NCBI GenBank assembly: GCA_029262935.1
Contig: JAJCYK010000408.1
Span: forward strand, 1-9,413
Source of the DNA: Cytophagales bacterium
Lineage (GTDB): Bacteria; Bacteroidota; Bacteroidia; Cytophagales; Cyclobacteriaceae
Length of the DNA: 9,413 nt
Direction: 5' to 3'
In this document: positions 1 to 7,518 of the stretch, piece after piece
Layout of the letters: each line of letters begins with the position of its first letter
Numbering within the stretch: position 1 is the stretch's first letter
The notes under the pieces: generated by a model
Databases searched by the model: none
What the model was told of the DNA's origin: nothing
What the model saw: only the letters and a program-made list of their open reading frames with translations
Made by a program: the position numbers and the translations under genes

Positions 1-33
1 TTATGCGGCAACTCGGCACCAGCGAAAAAGAGC

Positions 34-567
34 ATGCAAGGTTATATTGATTTAGCAGAAAAGAATGGAGTCACACTTTCAAATAATGGGAAGTGTCAAT
101 TTTGTGGTGCTAATACAAAAAGAGGCATTCACGAATGCTTGGAAATTTTCAATATTGGATTTCAGTATATTGATTTTTCTAACATTGAAATTCATATATA
201 CAGATTTCTAGGTGTTGACGCACACACATAGCAACATCCAGAAATTCATGGTAGATGGAGCAATCATTTCCATCTTTCAAGACTACATTTGATTTTCAAA
301 TATGATATTAACTGGACATATCAACTTTCGCCGAAACTAAGTGATTATTTGAATAAGTATAAGGTTAATAAACAAGGTGAGTATCTGACTCCACCAGAAA
401 GGCTTGAAAGAGGAAAGACTACCACCACAGATCTTATAGATAAACAAAAGCACGAAGCGGAATACAAAGAATTAATAAAAGAATGGGCATTGGAAGTTTA
501 TGATAAATGGAACGCTCATCATAGCATAGTGGATGAAATTGCCAAGGGTTTTTTGGATCGGAAATAA
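34..567 (+). pseudogene. DUF5946-like protein gene interrupted by an in-frame TAG
   Basis: One reading frame runs from the ATG at 34 to the TAA at 565-567 and is broken only by TAG at 229-231. The N-terminal half carries a zinc-ribbon-like CQFCGA motif (residues 22-27) and ends in FLGVDAHT. The next codons read QHPEIHGRWSNHFHLSRLHL. DUF5946-type proteins, as I recall them, have a VDAxxLQHP motif here, so the stop replaces one residue, probably Leu (TTG to TAG). The second half ends in a charged helical region, EYKELIKEWALEVYDKWNAHH. The combined length of about 177 residues fits an intact family member. A TTG start at 289 would remove the conserved core and is unlikely. The frame is open to the window edge, so an earlier start is possible. 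Function is unknown. A sequencing error or amber readthrough would restore a normal gene. Confidence 0.72.
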
Positions 568-624
568 AGTAAAAACAGTGACTGGCATTGGGTGCAAAGT
601 TTACTAAGCCACATAGAAGAGACC

Positions 625-669
625 GTTAACACCAACAAAAAGCAAATAAAAACGCAGGTTGGTTTTAAC
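625..669. repeat. Palindromic intergenic repeat, copy 1
   Basis: The arms at 625-636 (GTTAACACCAAC) and 658-669 (GTTGGTTTTAAC) are inverted repeats of 12 bases with one mismatch, around an A-rich loop of 21 bases. A second copy lies at 4180-4224 with near-identical loop sequence (AAATAAAAACGCAGGTT in both). Weaker similarity extends upstream to about 608 here and 4166 there. The copy starts 57 bases after the DUF5946-like gene and ends 173 bases before the transporter. It could be a transcript-end hairpin, a small mobile palindrome or a structured RNA element. No T-tract follows, so a simple intrinsic terminator is not favoured. Confidence 0.6.
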
Positions 670-842
670 TCCGGTACTTTGATGAAATCTGTAATGCAAT
701 CAATGTGTTGAATAAAGTCAAAATACCATCAAATAGTTTGGTTAACATATTTTTTTTTAGGTTAAAGGTACATTTTGACTATATTTCATTTATCAACAAG
801 TTAGCTGTAATAAAACAAAATGGAAATTGATCAGACTAAAAA

Positions 843-2564
843 ATGAACACAACAGAAGGTTTTAAACAATTTGAAAACCTAGACACAGAACAATTACCAG
901 TTGCCAAACATAAATTACATGATTGGACCCATTTTGCAGGATTATATGCTGCTGAGCATGTAGCAGCAACGGAGTTTGTCATTGGGGCGACCTTCGTTGC
1001 ACTAGGCGCCAAGACCATGGATATCATTCTAGGTCTTTTGATTGGTAATATTTTGGCTGTACTGAGTTGGAGGTTTATCACCTCCCCTATTGCCGTGGAT
1101 ACGCGTTTGAGCCTCTATACCTATCTGAATAAGATTGCAGGTGATTCGATGACCAAGCTGTACAATTGGGCCAATGTCATCATCTTTTCGGTGATTTCAG
1201 CGGCGATGATTACGGTATCGTCTACTGCGGTGCGTTTTGCCTTTGATATTCCTGCGCAACTCAATTGGTACCCTACCAACGCTTGGTTTATTTTGATTGT
1301 TTTGGCTGTGGGCATCTTTGTGGTTTCAATCGCACTCTATGGTTTTAATGCGGTTTCAGAATTTTCAGGCATCTGTGCGCCTTGGCTCTTTGTGATGTTT
1401 ACCAGTGGCGCCATGGTGCTCCTCCCCGCTTTGTCTTTAGATGTATTAGATAAAACCTTACCTGCAGGCTGGACCGATTTTATGACCTTGGGCAACCAGT
1501 CCATTTGGACAGGCATCAACAGCGACGGAGCTCCAGGCATCGGATTAGTTGAAGTCATCGGCTTTGGTTGGGCCGCCAATACCATTACACATTTCGGGTT
1601 GATTGATATGGCTCTATTGCGTTTTGCAAAAAAGAAATCCTACGGCTATGCCACCAGTACCGGTATGATGTTCGGTCATTATGTCGCGTGGATAGCTGCT
1701 GGAATCATGGGCGCGGGGACCGCCGTTATCTTAGGAAAATCTATTGTAGAATTAGACCCAGGTGATGTGGCGTACTATGCCCTCGGTTGGTCTGGTTTTG
1801 TTATTGTGATTGTTGCGGGTTGGACTACTGCGATTACCAATCTGTACCGGGCAGGTTTGGCAGCACAGGCGATTTTCTTTAACCATTCTCGAAAGAAAAC
1901 GACTATTATAGTGGGTCTGGTCACCATTGTCATCGCCTGTTTCCCGTTTGTGTTTTCACAAATACTGCCGCTACTGACCTATGCCGGACTACTGGTAGTT
2001 CCAGTAGGGGCAATTGTTTTTGCAGAACATCAAATTTTCCCTAAAATTGGCTATACGCGCTATTGGTCTTCGTACCGCAAGCTGACCTTTAGTATGCCAG
2101 CCGTTGCCTCTTGGGCTTTGGGCTTGATCTTTGGTTTTGGCTTAAATGCGTTAGATGTGATTTCCTTCTATTACCTGTTTATCCCCACCTGGTTTTTTAC
2201 CATCCTGGTGTATACGTTACTAGCCTCTCGCTATGGAGCGAAAGAGAACTACCCTGAGGAAGCTAGGGAAGAAGATGTTCGTAAGGAGACGATTGATCGT
2301 TTCCAGGAAGAACAATCTAAGAATGAGCTTGCGCCTGCAAAGGATGTTTCTTTTTTCTCTAAGGGGTTAAAATTCATAGCAATTTCAGCTTTGGTCGCCA
2401 CCTTGGTTTTAGCTTGTAATGTCATGTTCGGTAGTGCTTCGGAAACTGCCTATGTCGAAAATCGGGAAGTCTTTTACAAGTTCGCCTTCATCTGTACCTT
2501 AATTTATTTCGTAGTTGCCTATTGGGCGCTAAACCGTGGGAAATCAAATACAGTGGTAAACTAA
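843..2564 (+). CDS. NCS1-like (purine/cytosine permease superfamily) transporter
   Basis: The 573-residue product is very hydrophobic, with roughly 12-14 membrane segments starting near residue 40. Its overall pattern resembles NCS1 (Transp_cyt_pur) carriers, which import nucleobases, hydantoins or vitamins using cation gradients. I assign the family by general pattern, not by a diagnostic motif, and the substrate is unknown. A charged stretch near residues 465-505 (EEAREEDVRKETIDRF region) separates the last two hydrophobic segments from the core and looks like a C-terminal extension. The ATG at 843 follows an A-rich leader without a Shine-Dalgarno sequence, as is usual in Bacteroidota. The stop TAA shares one base with the next ATG (TAATG), so it is probably co-transcribed and translationally coupled with the polyol dehydrogenase. 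That pairing suggests, by inference, a polyol or sugar rather than a nucleobase as cargo. Upstream, 737-787 contains TTTG and TAnnTTT-like pieces but no well-spaced promoter. Confidence 0.72.
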   Translation: MNTTEGFKQFENLDTEQLPVAKHKLHDWTHFAGLYAAEHVAATEFVIGATFVALGAKTMDIILGLLIGNILAVLSWRFITSPIAVDTRLSLYTYLNKIAGDSMTKLYNWANVIIFSVISAAMITVSSTAVRFAFDIPAQLNWYPTNAWFILIVLAVGIFVVSIALYGFNAVSEFSGICAPWLFVMFTSGAMVLLPALSLDVLDKTLPAGWTDFMTLGNQSIWTGINSDGAPGIGLVEVIGFGWAANTITHFGLIDMALLRFAKKKSYGYATSTGMMFGHYVAWIAAGIMGAGTAVILGKSIVELDPGDVAYYALGWSGFVIVIVAGWTTAITNLYRAGLAAQAIFFNHSRKKTTIIVGLVTIVIACFPFVFSQILPLLTYAGLLVVPVGAIVFAEHQIFPKIGYTRYWSSYRKLTFSMPAVASWALGLIFGFGLNALDVISFYYLFIPTWFFTILVYTLLASRYGAKENYPEEAREEDVRKETIDRFQEEQSKNELAPAKDVSFFSKGLKFIAISALVATLVLACNVMFGSASETAYVENREVFYKFAFICTLIYFVVAYWALNRGKSNTVVN

Positions 2565-4045
2565 TGGAAAATCCGACACCACTCGGGCAACAACATTTAG
2601 AGCAAATAGGAAGCCGTATGCCCGTGCCGACTTATACGCGTTCTTCGGATATCATGGGAATCGTCCACATCGGGGTCGGCGGATTTCACCGGGCGCATCA
2701 AGCCTACTATCTGCATCAACTTCGGCAGCTAGGCGATGCTTCAGATTGGGGAATTTGCGGCATAGGTTTACGCGAAGGTGACCAAAAGCTATGTGACATA
2801 TTCAAAAAGCAAGACCACCTTTACACCCTGCTTATAAAACACCCAAACGGAAAAATAGAACCTAAAGTAATTGGGTCAATCGTAGATTTTGAAATGGGTA
2901 TTGATAACCCAGAACCTGCAATCGCTCGCTTGGCAGATGCCGATACTCGAATTGTATCACTGACCATTACCGAGGGAGGTTATAATTTCAACCCCACTAC
3001 GGGGGAGTTCAATTTTGATAACCCGAACATTCAGCACGAACTACGACACCCTTTGGACCCCATCACCGTCTATGGCTTTTTAACCGCGGCCTTAAAAAGA
3101 CGTTGTGATGCAGGTTTACCTGCTTTTACGGTGCTCTCTTGTGATAATATTGAGCATAATGGCGATATGGTGCGAAAAATGCTGCTCACCTTTGCCGAGG
3201 TACAAGACCCTAACCTGGCAACATGGATAGCCCAAGAAGTCAGCTTCCCCAATAGCATGGTAGACCGTATTACGCCGGTAACAACCCCAGCGGATATCGA
3301 AACCCTAGAAAACTATGGTGTACAAGATGCCTGGCCTGTGACTTGTGAACCTTTTATTCAATGGGTGGTAGAAGACAAATTTTCCACCGGCCGACCCGCC
3401 TTCGAAAAAGCAGGCGTACAATTCGTAACCGATGTAGGGCCTTATGAAAAAATGAAACTACGACTACTCAATGCGGGGCACTCAGTCTTAGGGCTTTTAG
3501 GAGCACTTCACGGGCACTCCACCATCAATGCCTGCATAGAAGATGAAGTATTCTCCTCCTATTTGCGTGCATTTCTAGACCAAGAAGCCACACCTATTTT
3601 GGGGGAAATTGTAGGCATTGACTTGGAGGACTACAAAGACATTTTGTTACAACGTTTTGCCAATCCTAACATCAAAGACAGTGTCAGCCGTATTTGCTCA
3701 GAAAGTTCGGCCAAATTGCCCAAATTTTTAATCGCTACTATTCAAGAAAATTTAGCTTGCAATGGAAGCATCGCATATGCAACATTGGTTATTGCTGCCT
3801 GGTGTTATTATAGCGATAAACAAATCAATAAAAATGGACAGCCTCTTGAAATTATCGATGCCATGAGCACCGAACTTCATCAAGCTGCCAAACAAACCAA
3901 AACCGACCCACTAGCCTTTGTAAGACAAGAATCTCTTTTTGGTAGTCTTGTTAAAAATGAGAGATTTACAAAAGTGTATACGGAGGCGGTTCAGAAGATC
4001 TATAGGGATACCAATATCAAAAAATATATGCAGGATCTAATTTAG
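2564..4045 (+). CDS. Mannitol 2-dehydrogenase-family polyol dehydrogenase
   Basis: From the ATG at 2564 the product has 493 residues, the length of Pseudomonas fluorescens mannitol 2-dehydrogenase. A TTG start at 2522 would add 14 residues overlapping the transporter and is less likely. The family of long-chain polyol dehydrogenases oxidises D-mannitol to fructose with NAD(+), and also includes arabinitol dehydrogenase and fructuronate reductase. Visible motifs: the nucleotide-binding HIGVGGFHRAHQAYY (35-49), DNIEHNG with Asn195, NSMVDRITP with Asp234, and KLRLLNAGH with Lys298, Asn303 and His306. These match the known catalytic or substrate residues Asn191, Asp230, Lys295, Asn300 and His303 of the P. 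fluorescens enzyme. The cytoplasmic enzyme would act on whatever the upstream carrier imports. No fructokinase is present here, so the next step must be encoded elsewhere. Mannitol is the best guess; arabinitol or fructuronate cannot be excluded. Confidence 0.85.
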   Translation: MENPTPLGQQHLEQIGSRMPVPTYTRSSDIMGIVHIGVGGFHRAHQAYYLHQLRQLGDASDWGICGIGLREGDQKLCDIFKKQDHLYTLLIKHPNGKIEPKVIGSIVDFEMGIDNPEPAIARLADADTRIVSLTITEGGYNFNPTTGEFNFDNPNIQHELRHPLDPITVYGFLTAALKRRCDAGLPAFTVLSCDNIEHNGDMVRKMLLTFAEVQDPNLATWIAQEVSFPNSMVDRITPVTTPADIETLENYGVQDAWPVTCEPFIQWVVEDKFSTGRPAFEKAGVQFVTDVGPYEKMKLRLLNAGHSVLGLLGALHGHSTINACIEDEVFSSYLRAFLDQEATPILGEIVGIDLEDYKDILLQRFANPNIKDSVSRICSESSAKLPKFLIATIQENLACNGSIAYATLVIAAWCYYSDKQINKNGQPLEIIDAMSTELHQAAKQTKTDPLAFVRQESLFGSLVKNERFTKVYTEAVQKIYRDTNIKKYMQDLI

Positions 4046-4126
4046 AAGCAACTAGTGCAATACGAATGATAATAAAATTAATCAAAATAAAAACGCACGG
4101 TAACAAAATTTATTAATAATAAAAGA

Positions 4127-4151
4127 AAAGCATTTGAAAGTTCATTGCTTT
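4127..4151 (+). terminator. Possible transcript-end hairpin after the polyol operon
   Basis: Outer arms AAAGCA (4127-4132) and TGCTTT (4146-4151) pair perfectly, and inner arms TGAA (4135-4138) and TTCA (4141-4144) extend the stem around a two-base turn, too tight to form completely. It starts 82 bases after the dehydrogenase stop. Only a short T-run follows, so this is a weak terminator candidate. Confidence 0.3.
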
Positions 4152-4179
4152 CTATTGCCCTACTTGCCATATACCAAAC

Positions 4180-4224
4180 GTTAATACTAACCAAAAAGTA
4201 AATAAAAACGCAGGTTAGTTTAAG
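4180..4224. repeat. Palindromic intergenic repeat, copy 2
   Basis: Arms ACTAACC (4186-4192) and GGTTAGT (4213-4219) pair perfectly over seven bases, with partial pairing outside (TTAA on both sides). The loop shares AAATAAAAACGCAGGTT with copy 1 at 625-669. Relative to copy 1, the stem pair C633-G661 has become T4188-A4217, a compensatory change that supports a conserved hairpin rather than shared coding sequence. The reading frame also differs between copies because of a one-base insertion. Confidence 0.6.
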
Positions 4225-4414
4225 GCCAATTAGTAAAGGACGTCCAAAGGAACTGAAAACTGGACAAATTCATAATGTATAGACGCTTGGCGCAAGTGTA
4301 GCATTTATTGGCAGGCACTTACGACCTTGTTGGTCACTTGGTTACTCTTGTTTCGGTTGTCAATTGGTGTTTATTAATCTATATTGGATTAGTATCTTTT
4401 TTTAAAATTGTGAT

Positions 4415-4428
4415 TTTGAAATTTCAAA
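4415..4428. promoter_or_regulatory. Perfect 14-base palindrome upstream of the sulfatase
   Basis: TTTGAAATTTCAAA reads the same on both strands and ends 54 bases before the sulfatase ATG, in a position suited to an operator. Nearby, TTG at 4408-4410 and TATTCTAG at 4431-4438 are spaced like a weak Bacteroidota promoter (20 bases), which would place the palindrome between the two promoter elements. AT-rich palindromes can arise by chance, so this is tentative. Confidence 0.3.
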
Positions 4429-4482
4429 GTTATTCTAGAAAAGTGATACAGTAAACATTAAACAACTATTGCAATGTAACAC

Positions 4483-6117
4483 ATGAGGACACCGGTATCA
4501 TTCCTGACATTAATTATTTTTGCTGCATTAATAAGCTTATATAGTTGTCAAAAGGAAAAGGCTATAAATAAAACTAATCTGCTCTTTATTGTCACGGATC
4601 AACATCCGTTAAGTTGTGTCGGTGCCTATGGCAATAACATTATTAAGACCCCAAATATCGATGAGTTGGCCGAAGCCGGTTTTCTGTTGCAAAATTATTA
4701 CATAGCAGCCTTTGCTTGCAGCCCTTCTAGAGCGTCCTTGCTTACGGGCAGGTATCTGCATAACCACAATGTCTTTACTAACAATGTGCTATTGGATCCG
4801 ACAATACCTAGTTTAGGTGCCATTCTTTCCCAGGCCGACTACCATACCGGTTATTTTGGTAAAGCGCATTTAAGTGGCTCTATGTATGTAGGCAGGGAAA
4901 GCGGTGACGGCACTGATTATATGCATGACTCAGAGCCCCTAGATCCTGTAGGGGACGAAATTAAGGACTATTGGCACTATGAACGTATTGAAAGCGATTC
5001 TGGATGGGTAACACATAGGGTGGAAAGTGGGTTAGGAGAGGATTTTCCGCAACTAGGCTTTCAAGAATGGGCAGGTGGCTGGCGCCATTATAAAGATTGG
5101 TTGCTCAACCACGGTCAACGGGAATTTGCTCAGATGGCTGGTAATCATGATGCTTTACAATCTGCTCCGGAAGGCCAACACATGTATTCCAAATTAGGTG
5201 AACAATACCATATGGCCACCTTTTTCACCGAAAAAACCCAGGATTTTGTAAGAAAGTATCAAAATAATAATCAGCCCTGGGCTGCCGTGCTTTCTTTCTT
5301 TGGCCCACATTTACCGGTGGCGCCTCCAAGTCCTTGGGATACATTATATTCCCTAAACGATATACCCCTACCTGCTAACCTAGTGGACAGCCTAAAGGGA
5401 AAACCTAGGTCACAAAATAAATCTGAACTTCAATATGTGTTAGGACAATGGAATAATGACCAATACCGGGACTACATCAGTAGATATTGGGGTTATAGTA
5501 GTTTTATTGATGATCGGATTGGTCAGGTTTTCAAAACTTTGAAGGAAACCGATCAATGGGACAACACAATTGTTTTTTTCACTACCGATCACGGTGATAT
5601 GATAGCCGCGCACGGCATGATCTATAAGCTTGGCAGTAACGGCTATGAAGAGCTGTTCCATGTACCTGCTAATTTACGTATCCCTAGATTGGAGGGCACT
5701 GGTGTTAAAATCCAACAATTGGTGTCTTCCCTGGACTTATTGCCTACGATTTTGGAGGCAATTCATATAACCCCGCCCGCACAAATTGACGGGAAAAGTT
5801 TGATTCCTCTTTTGAATCAATCAACAGATACCCATCGTGAAAACCTGTTCTCCGAAATACACGGAGCTGGTAAAGACGGTAAAACCATTATTTGCCGAAA
5901 TAAACAATATAAATATGTTTACCATTGGCTTAGTAATGATGTAGATGAATTGTATGATTTGGCTTCTGACCCTGGCGAGATGCATAATTTATACCAGGAT
6001 GAGCAACATCAGGAGGTAGCGAAACAAATGAGAGAAAAAATTATTCAATGGGCTGAAGAAACCAGACACCTGTATGCCACGGTCATTAAGGAAAAACATT
6101 TTAGGACCACCCAATGA
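4483..6117 (+). CDS. Lipoprotein S1-family sulfatase (formylglycine-dependent)
   Basis: The 544-residue product starts with a lipoprotein signal: charged MRTPVSF, a hydrophobic core, then LYSC with Cys22 as the likely lipidated residue. Export with anchoring at a membrane or the cell surface is therefore expected. The mature enzyme hydrolyses a sulfate ester, probably on a carbohydrate. The signature CSPSRASLLTG places the cysteine matured to formylglycine at Cys79, with Arg83. Other active-site elements are Asp39/Gln40 near the start of the fold, GKAH with Lys127 and His129, a GPH motif in SFFGPHLP, DHGD with Asp369 and His370 as metal ligands, and Lys382. The second acidic ligand of the usual DD pair is Gln40, a common variant. 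The C-terminal subdomain (DELYDLASDPGEMHNLY) is typical. Maturation needs a separate formylglycine-generating or anSME enzyme, not seen here. It stands alone after a 437-base gap, so it is probably its own transcription unit. The sulfatase subfamily and substrate cannot be read from the sequence alone. Confidence 0.93.
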   Translation: MRTPVSFLTLIIFAALISLYSCQKEKAINKTNLLFIVTDQHPLSCVGAYGNNIIKTPNIDELAEAGFLLQNYYIAAFACSPSRASLLTGRYLHNHNVFTNNVLLDPTIPSLGAILSQADYHTGYFGKAHLSGSMYVGRESGDGTDYMHDSEPLDPVGDEIKDYWHYERIESDSGWVTHRVESGLGEDFPQLGFQEWAGGWRHYKDWLLNHGQREFAQMAGNHDALQSAPEGQHMYSKLGEQYHMATFFTEKTQDFVRKYQNNNQPWAAVLSFFGPHLPVAPPSPWDTLYSLNDIPLPANLVDSLKGKPRSQNKSELQYVLGQWNNDQYRDYISRYWGYSSFIDDRIGQVFKTLKETDQWDNTIVFFTTDHGDMIAAHGMIYKLGSNGYEELFHVPANLRIPRLEGTGVKIQQLVSSLDLLPTILEAIHITPPAQIDGKSLIPLLNQSTDTHRENLFSEIHGAGKDGKTIICRNKQYKYVYHWLSNDVDELYDLASDPGEMHNLYQDEQHQEVAKQMREKIIQWAEETRHLYATVIKEKHFRTTQ

Positions 6118-6178
6118 TTTCTCATCAATTGCATACGATGGTATTACGATCAAGGATCACATTAGCTTACCGGACCGT

Positions 6179-6532
6179 TTAGCAATTAGTAGCCACAAAT
6201 CTGGCTTCATTAAATTTGGATCTATTGAAACCGCAATTAAAAAAATCACATTGCTCAAAGTCCGCATAGGAGAAGTCGATACTATCGAAATTCATTTTCT
6301 TAATCCTGGTCCCTTCAGAAACATAAGTTTTATCTCGTCCTGAATTAGACTTCTCTGTGGTATATTGCTTGGGTGCTGAGAAACCTCTTAAATCAATTAG
6401 GCCATCTGTTGTTTTTGGTAAATCAAGCTTGGCTATTTTTCCTCGGTACTTTAATTCGTTTGTCACCAGCTCGCCTAGCGATTTAAGTTCGGCATCCCAT
6501 CTTCTGTTGAGGTATGTTTTAGTCTCTTTCAT
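6179..6532 (-). pseudogene. Pentapeptide-repeat protein gene, probably truncated at the 3' end
   Basis: The 117-residue frame starts at ATG 6532. Residues 1-78 are a charged, mostly helical region I do not recognise. From about residue 79 seven pentapeptide units follow, with Phe exactly every fifth residue (MNFDSIDFSYADFEQCDFF and onward). Such repeats form a right-handed quadrilateral beta-helix; seven units make fewer than two turns, short for the fold. The stop TAA at 6179-6181 falls inside the repeat. Past it, in the same frame and through another TAA (6167-6169), the five-residue spacing seems to continue (Leu and Ile in ANVILDRNTIVCN) until tandem TGA codons at 6122-6127. I infer 3' decay, though a short functional protein is possible. 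The gene converges on the sulfatase. No function can be inferred. Confidence 0.55.
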
Positions 6533-6601
6533 CTATTTGGTGCTAACGGCTTAGACTATGTCCTAGACCGGATATTAAAATAGAAATCTTCAGAGAAAGA
6601 T

Positions 6602-6655
6602 AGCACACAACAAATGAGTTTTGATACGTTTATTGGTTGTGTTGACATTAGTGCT
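6602..6655. repeat. Inverted repeat between two minus-strand genes
   Basis: ACACAAC (6605-6611) and GTTGTGT (6636-6642) pair perfectly over seven bases around a 24-base loop. AGCAC (6602-6606) and GTGCT (6651-6655) offer an alternative outer pairing. The element begins one base past the stop of the YcxB-like gene on the minus strand. Palindromes with GTTGTG/CACAAC arms are often seen after small genes in Bacteroidota. It may act as a 3'-end hairpin, or it may mark the boundary of a mobile small-gene unit. Confidence 0.4.
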
Positions 6656-6656
6656 T

Positions 6657-7193
6657 TTACTTCCATTCCCAATTCAAATCGTCAATGTATTCCGCTCCAA
6701 ATTGGATCACAATTCTCTTAAATTCTAATTGGTTGTCAATCGATCTTTTGGGCACAATTAGGGATAGGTCCGTGGTCAATTTGACAAAAAAATGGTTTTT
6801 GGTCTCGATTAACTCTTTAAGTTTCGTTCCATTAATTCTACTTTCTGAAGTGAAATCTTTTGCAGAAATAGAATTTTCGTCTAGGTCGATTTCAACGGGT
6901 TTGTTTATTCGATTCTTATAGTTTTCCTCCACGTGTTTTTCGAAGTGTTTTTTATATCTCCATTTTGAGTAAAAAGGGTAAAGCAAAAACCATAAAACTG
7001 CAACGCCTGTAAGAATTAAAGTGAACGTATAATTTCTATTTTTCTGAAATAAGTATAGCGCTAGTCCGGCATAAATTATGGGCAACAAAATTCTTGATCT
7101 AAATCGTTTCTTATTATGCAATTTAGATTTCGAGGAAGTATAGAGCTGATACTCTAAAAAATCAGAATTCGAAAGTTGGTAATTTAGTTTCAT
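6657..7193 (-). CDS. YcxB-like two-helix membrane protein
   Basis: I start the protein at ATG 7193 (178 residues), because MKLNYQLSNSDFLEYQLYTS matches the usual beginning of YcxB-like proteins. An in-frame ATG at 7211 would add six residues. A cytosolic N-terminal segment with a basic patch (HNKKRFRSR) leads into two membrane helices, about 35-50 and 54-73, joined by a short polar turn. A C-terminal soluble domain follows, containing FFVKLTTDLSLIVPKRSI near residues 135-155, the characteristic YcxB-type beta region with a conserved VPKR. These proteins are inner-membrane proteins of unknown function, common as isolated genes in Bacteroidota and Firmicutes. Its own hairpin follows at once, then the pentapeptide gene on the same strand, so the two may share a transcript but need no functional link. 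Confidence 0.75.
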   Translation of the reverse strand: MKLNYQLSNSDFLEYQLYTSSKSKLHNKKRFRSRILLPIIYAGLALYLFQKNRNYTFTLILTGVAVLWFLLYPFYSKWRYKKHFEKHVEENYKNRINKPVEIDLDENSISAKDFTSESRINGTKLKELIETKNHFFVKLTTDLSLIVPKRSIDNQLEFKRIVIQFGAEYIDDLNWEWK

Positions 7194-7518
7194 TCGTATT
7201 GATGGCAACAAACTGGCTATGAAGCTGTGCGTTTGAACTGACCTTCATTTCCTCTCTCACTTAGCCATATCATTGTTTTAAATTTATTCATATTGACGGC
7301 CTTTCCAGGAGCCGCTAAAATACCCTGACCGGTAAAACCCCTTTCTATCCTAGGTGCTATTATGCTCCTTTTTCTTTTAACTCGCAAACCGTATCTTCAT
7401 TCATGTTGAAAATGAAGCTTGAAGATAATTCTTTCGAGTTGAATTGTTCCCAATTCAAAAGATCAAAACGTTCGGATTCAACCCTTCTTATTACTAATAC
7501 TTTAGGACGGAAGCACAT

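Larger units (their letters stand above)
4046..4482. other. 437-base intergenic region with repeats and hairpins
   Basis: No convincing gene is present between the dehydrogenase stop and the sulfatase start. The region holds a 13-base repeat fragment (4085-4097), a hairpin that may end the upstream operon (4127-4151), copy 2 of the palindromic repeat (4180-4224), a small GACC/GGTC hairpin near 4331-4343 and a 14-base palindrome (4415-4428). A 26-codon open stretch at about 4204-4281 (containing SKGRPKELKTGQIHNV) is too short to call. Confidence 0.6.

Noticed and set aside
289..567. Independent gene starting at TTG 289
   Set aside because: It is in frame with 34-231 and completes the DUF5946-like protein, so it is the second half of one broken gene.
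625..669. Integron attC site
   Set aside because: The arms resemble core-box orientation, but the GTTRRRY/RYYYAAC consensus is not met, the element is too short, and no integrase is visible.
568..711. 47-codon frame continuing after the DUF5946-like stop (contains DWHWVQSLLSHIEE)
   Set aside because: It lacks an early start, runs through the palindromic repeat, and the repeat's second copy is in a shifted frame, which argues against coding.
836..1585. Antisense ORFs over the transporter
   Set aside because: They are shadows of a strongly supported membrane protein gene on the plus strand.
2522..2564. Earlier TTG start for the polyol dehydrogenase
   Set aside because: It overlaps the transporter end; the ATG at 2564 gives the family length of 493 residues and a classic one-base overlap.
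6074..6554. Plus-strand ORFs of 89 and 65 codons across the pentapeptide gene
   Set aside because: They lie antisense to a frame with clear five-residue Phe periodicity, which is the better coding candidate.
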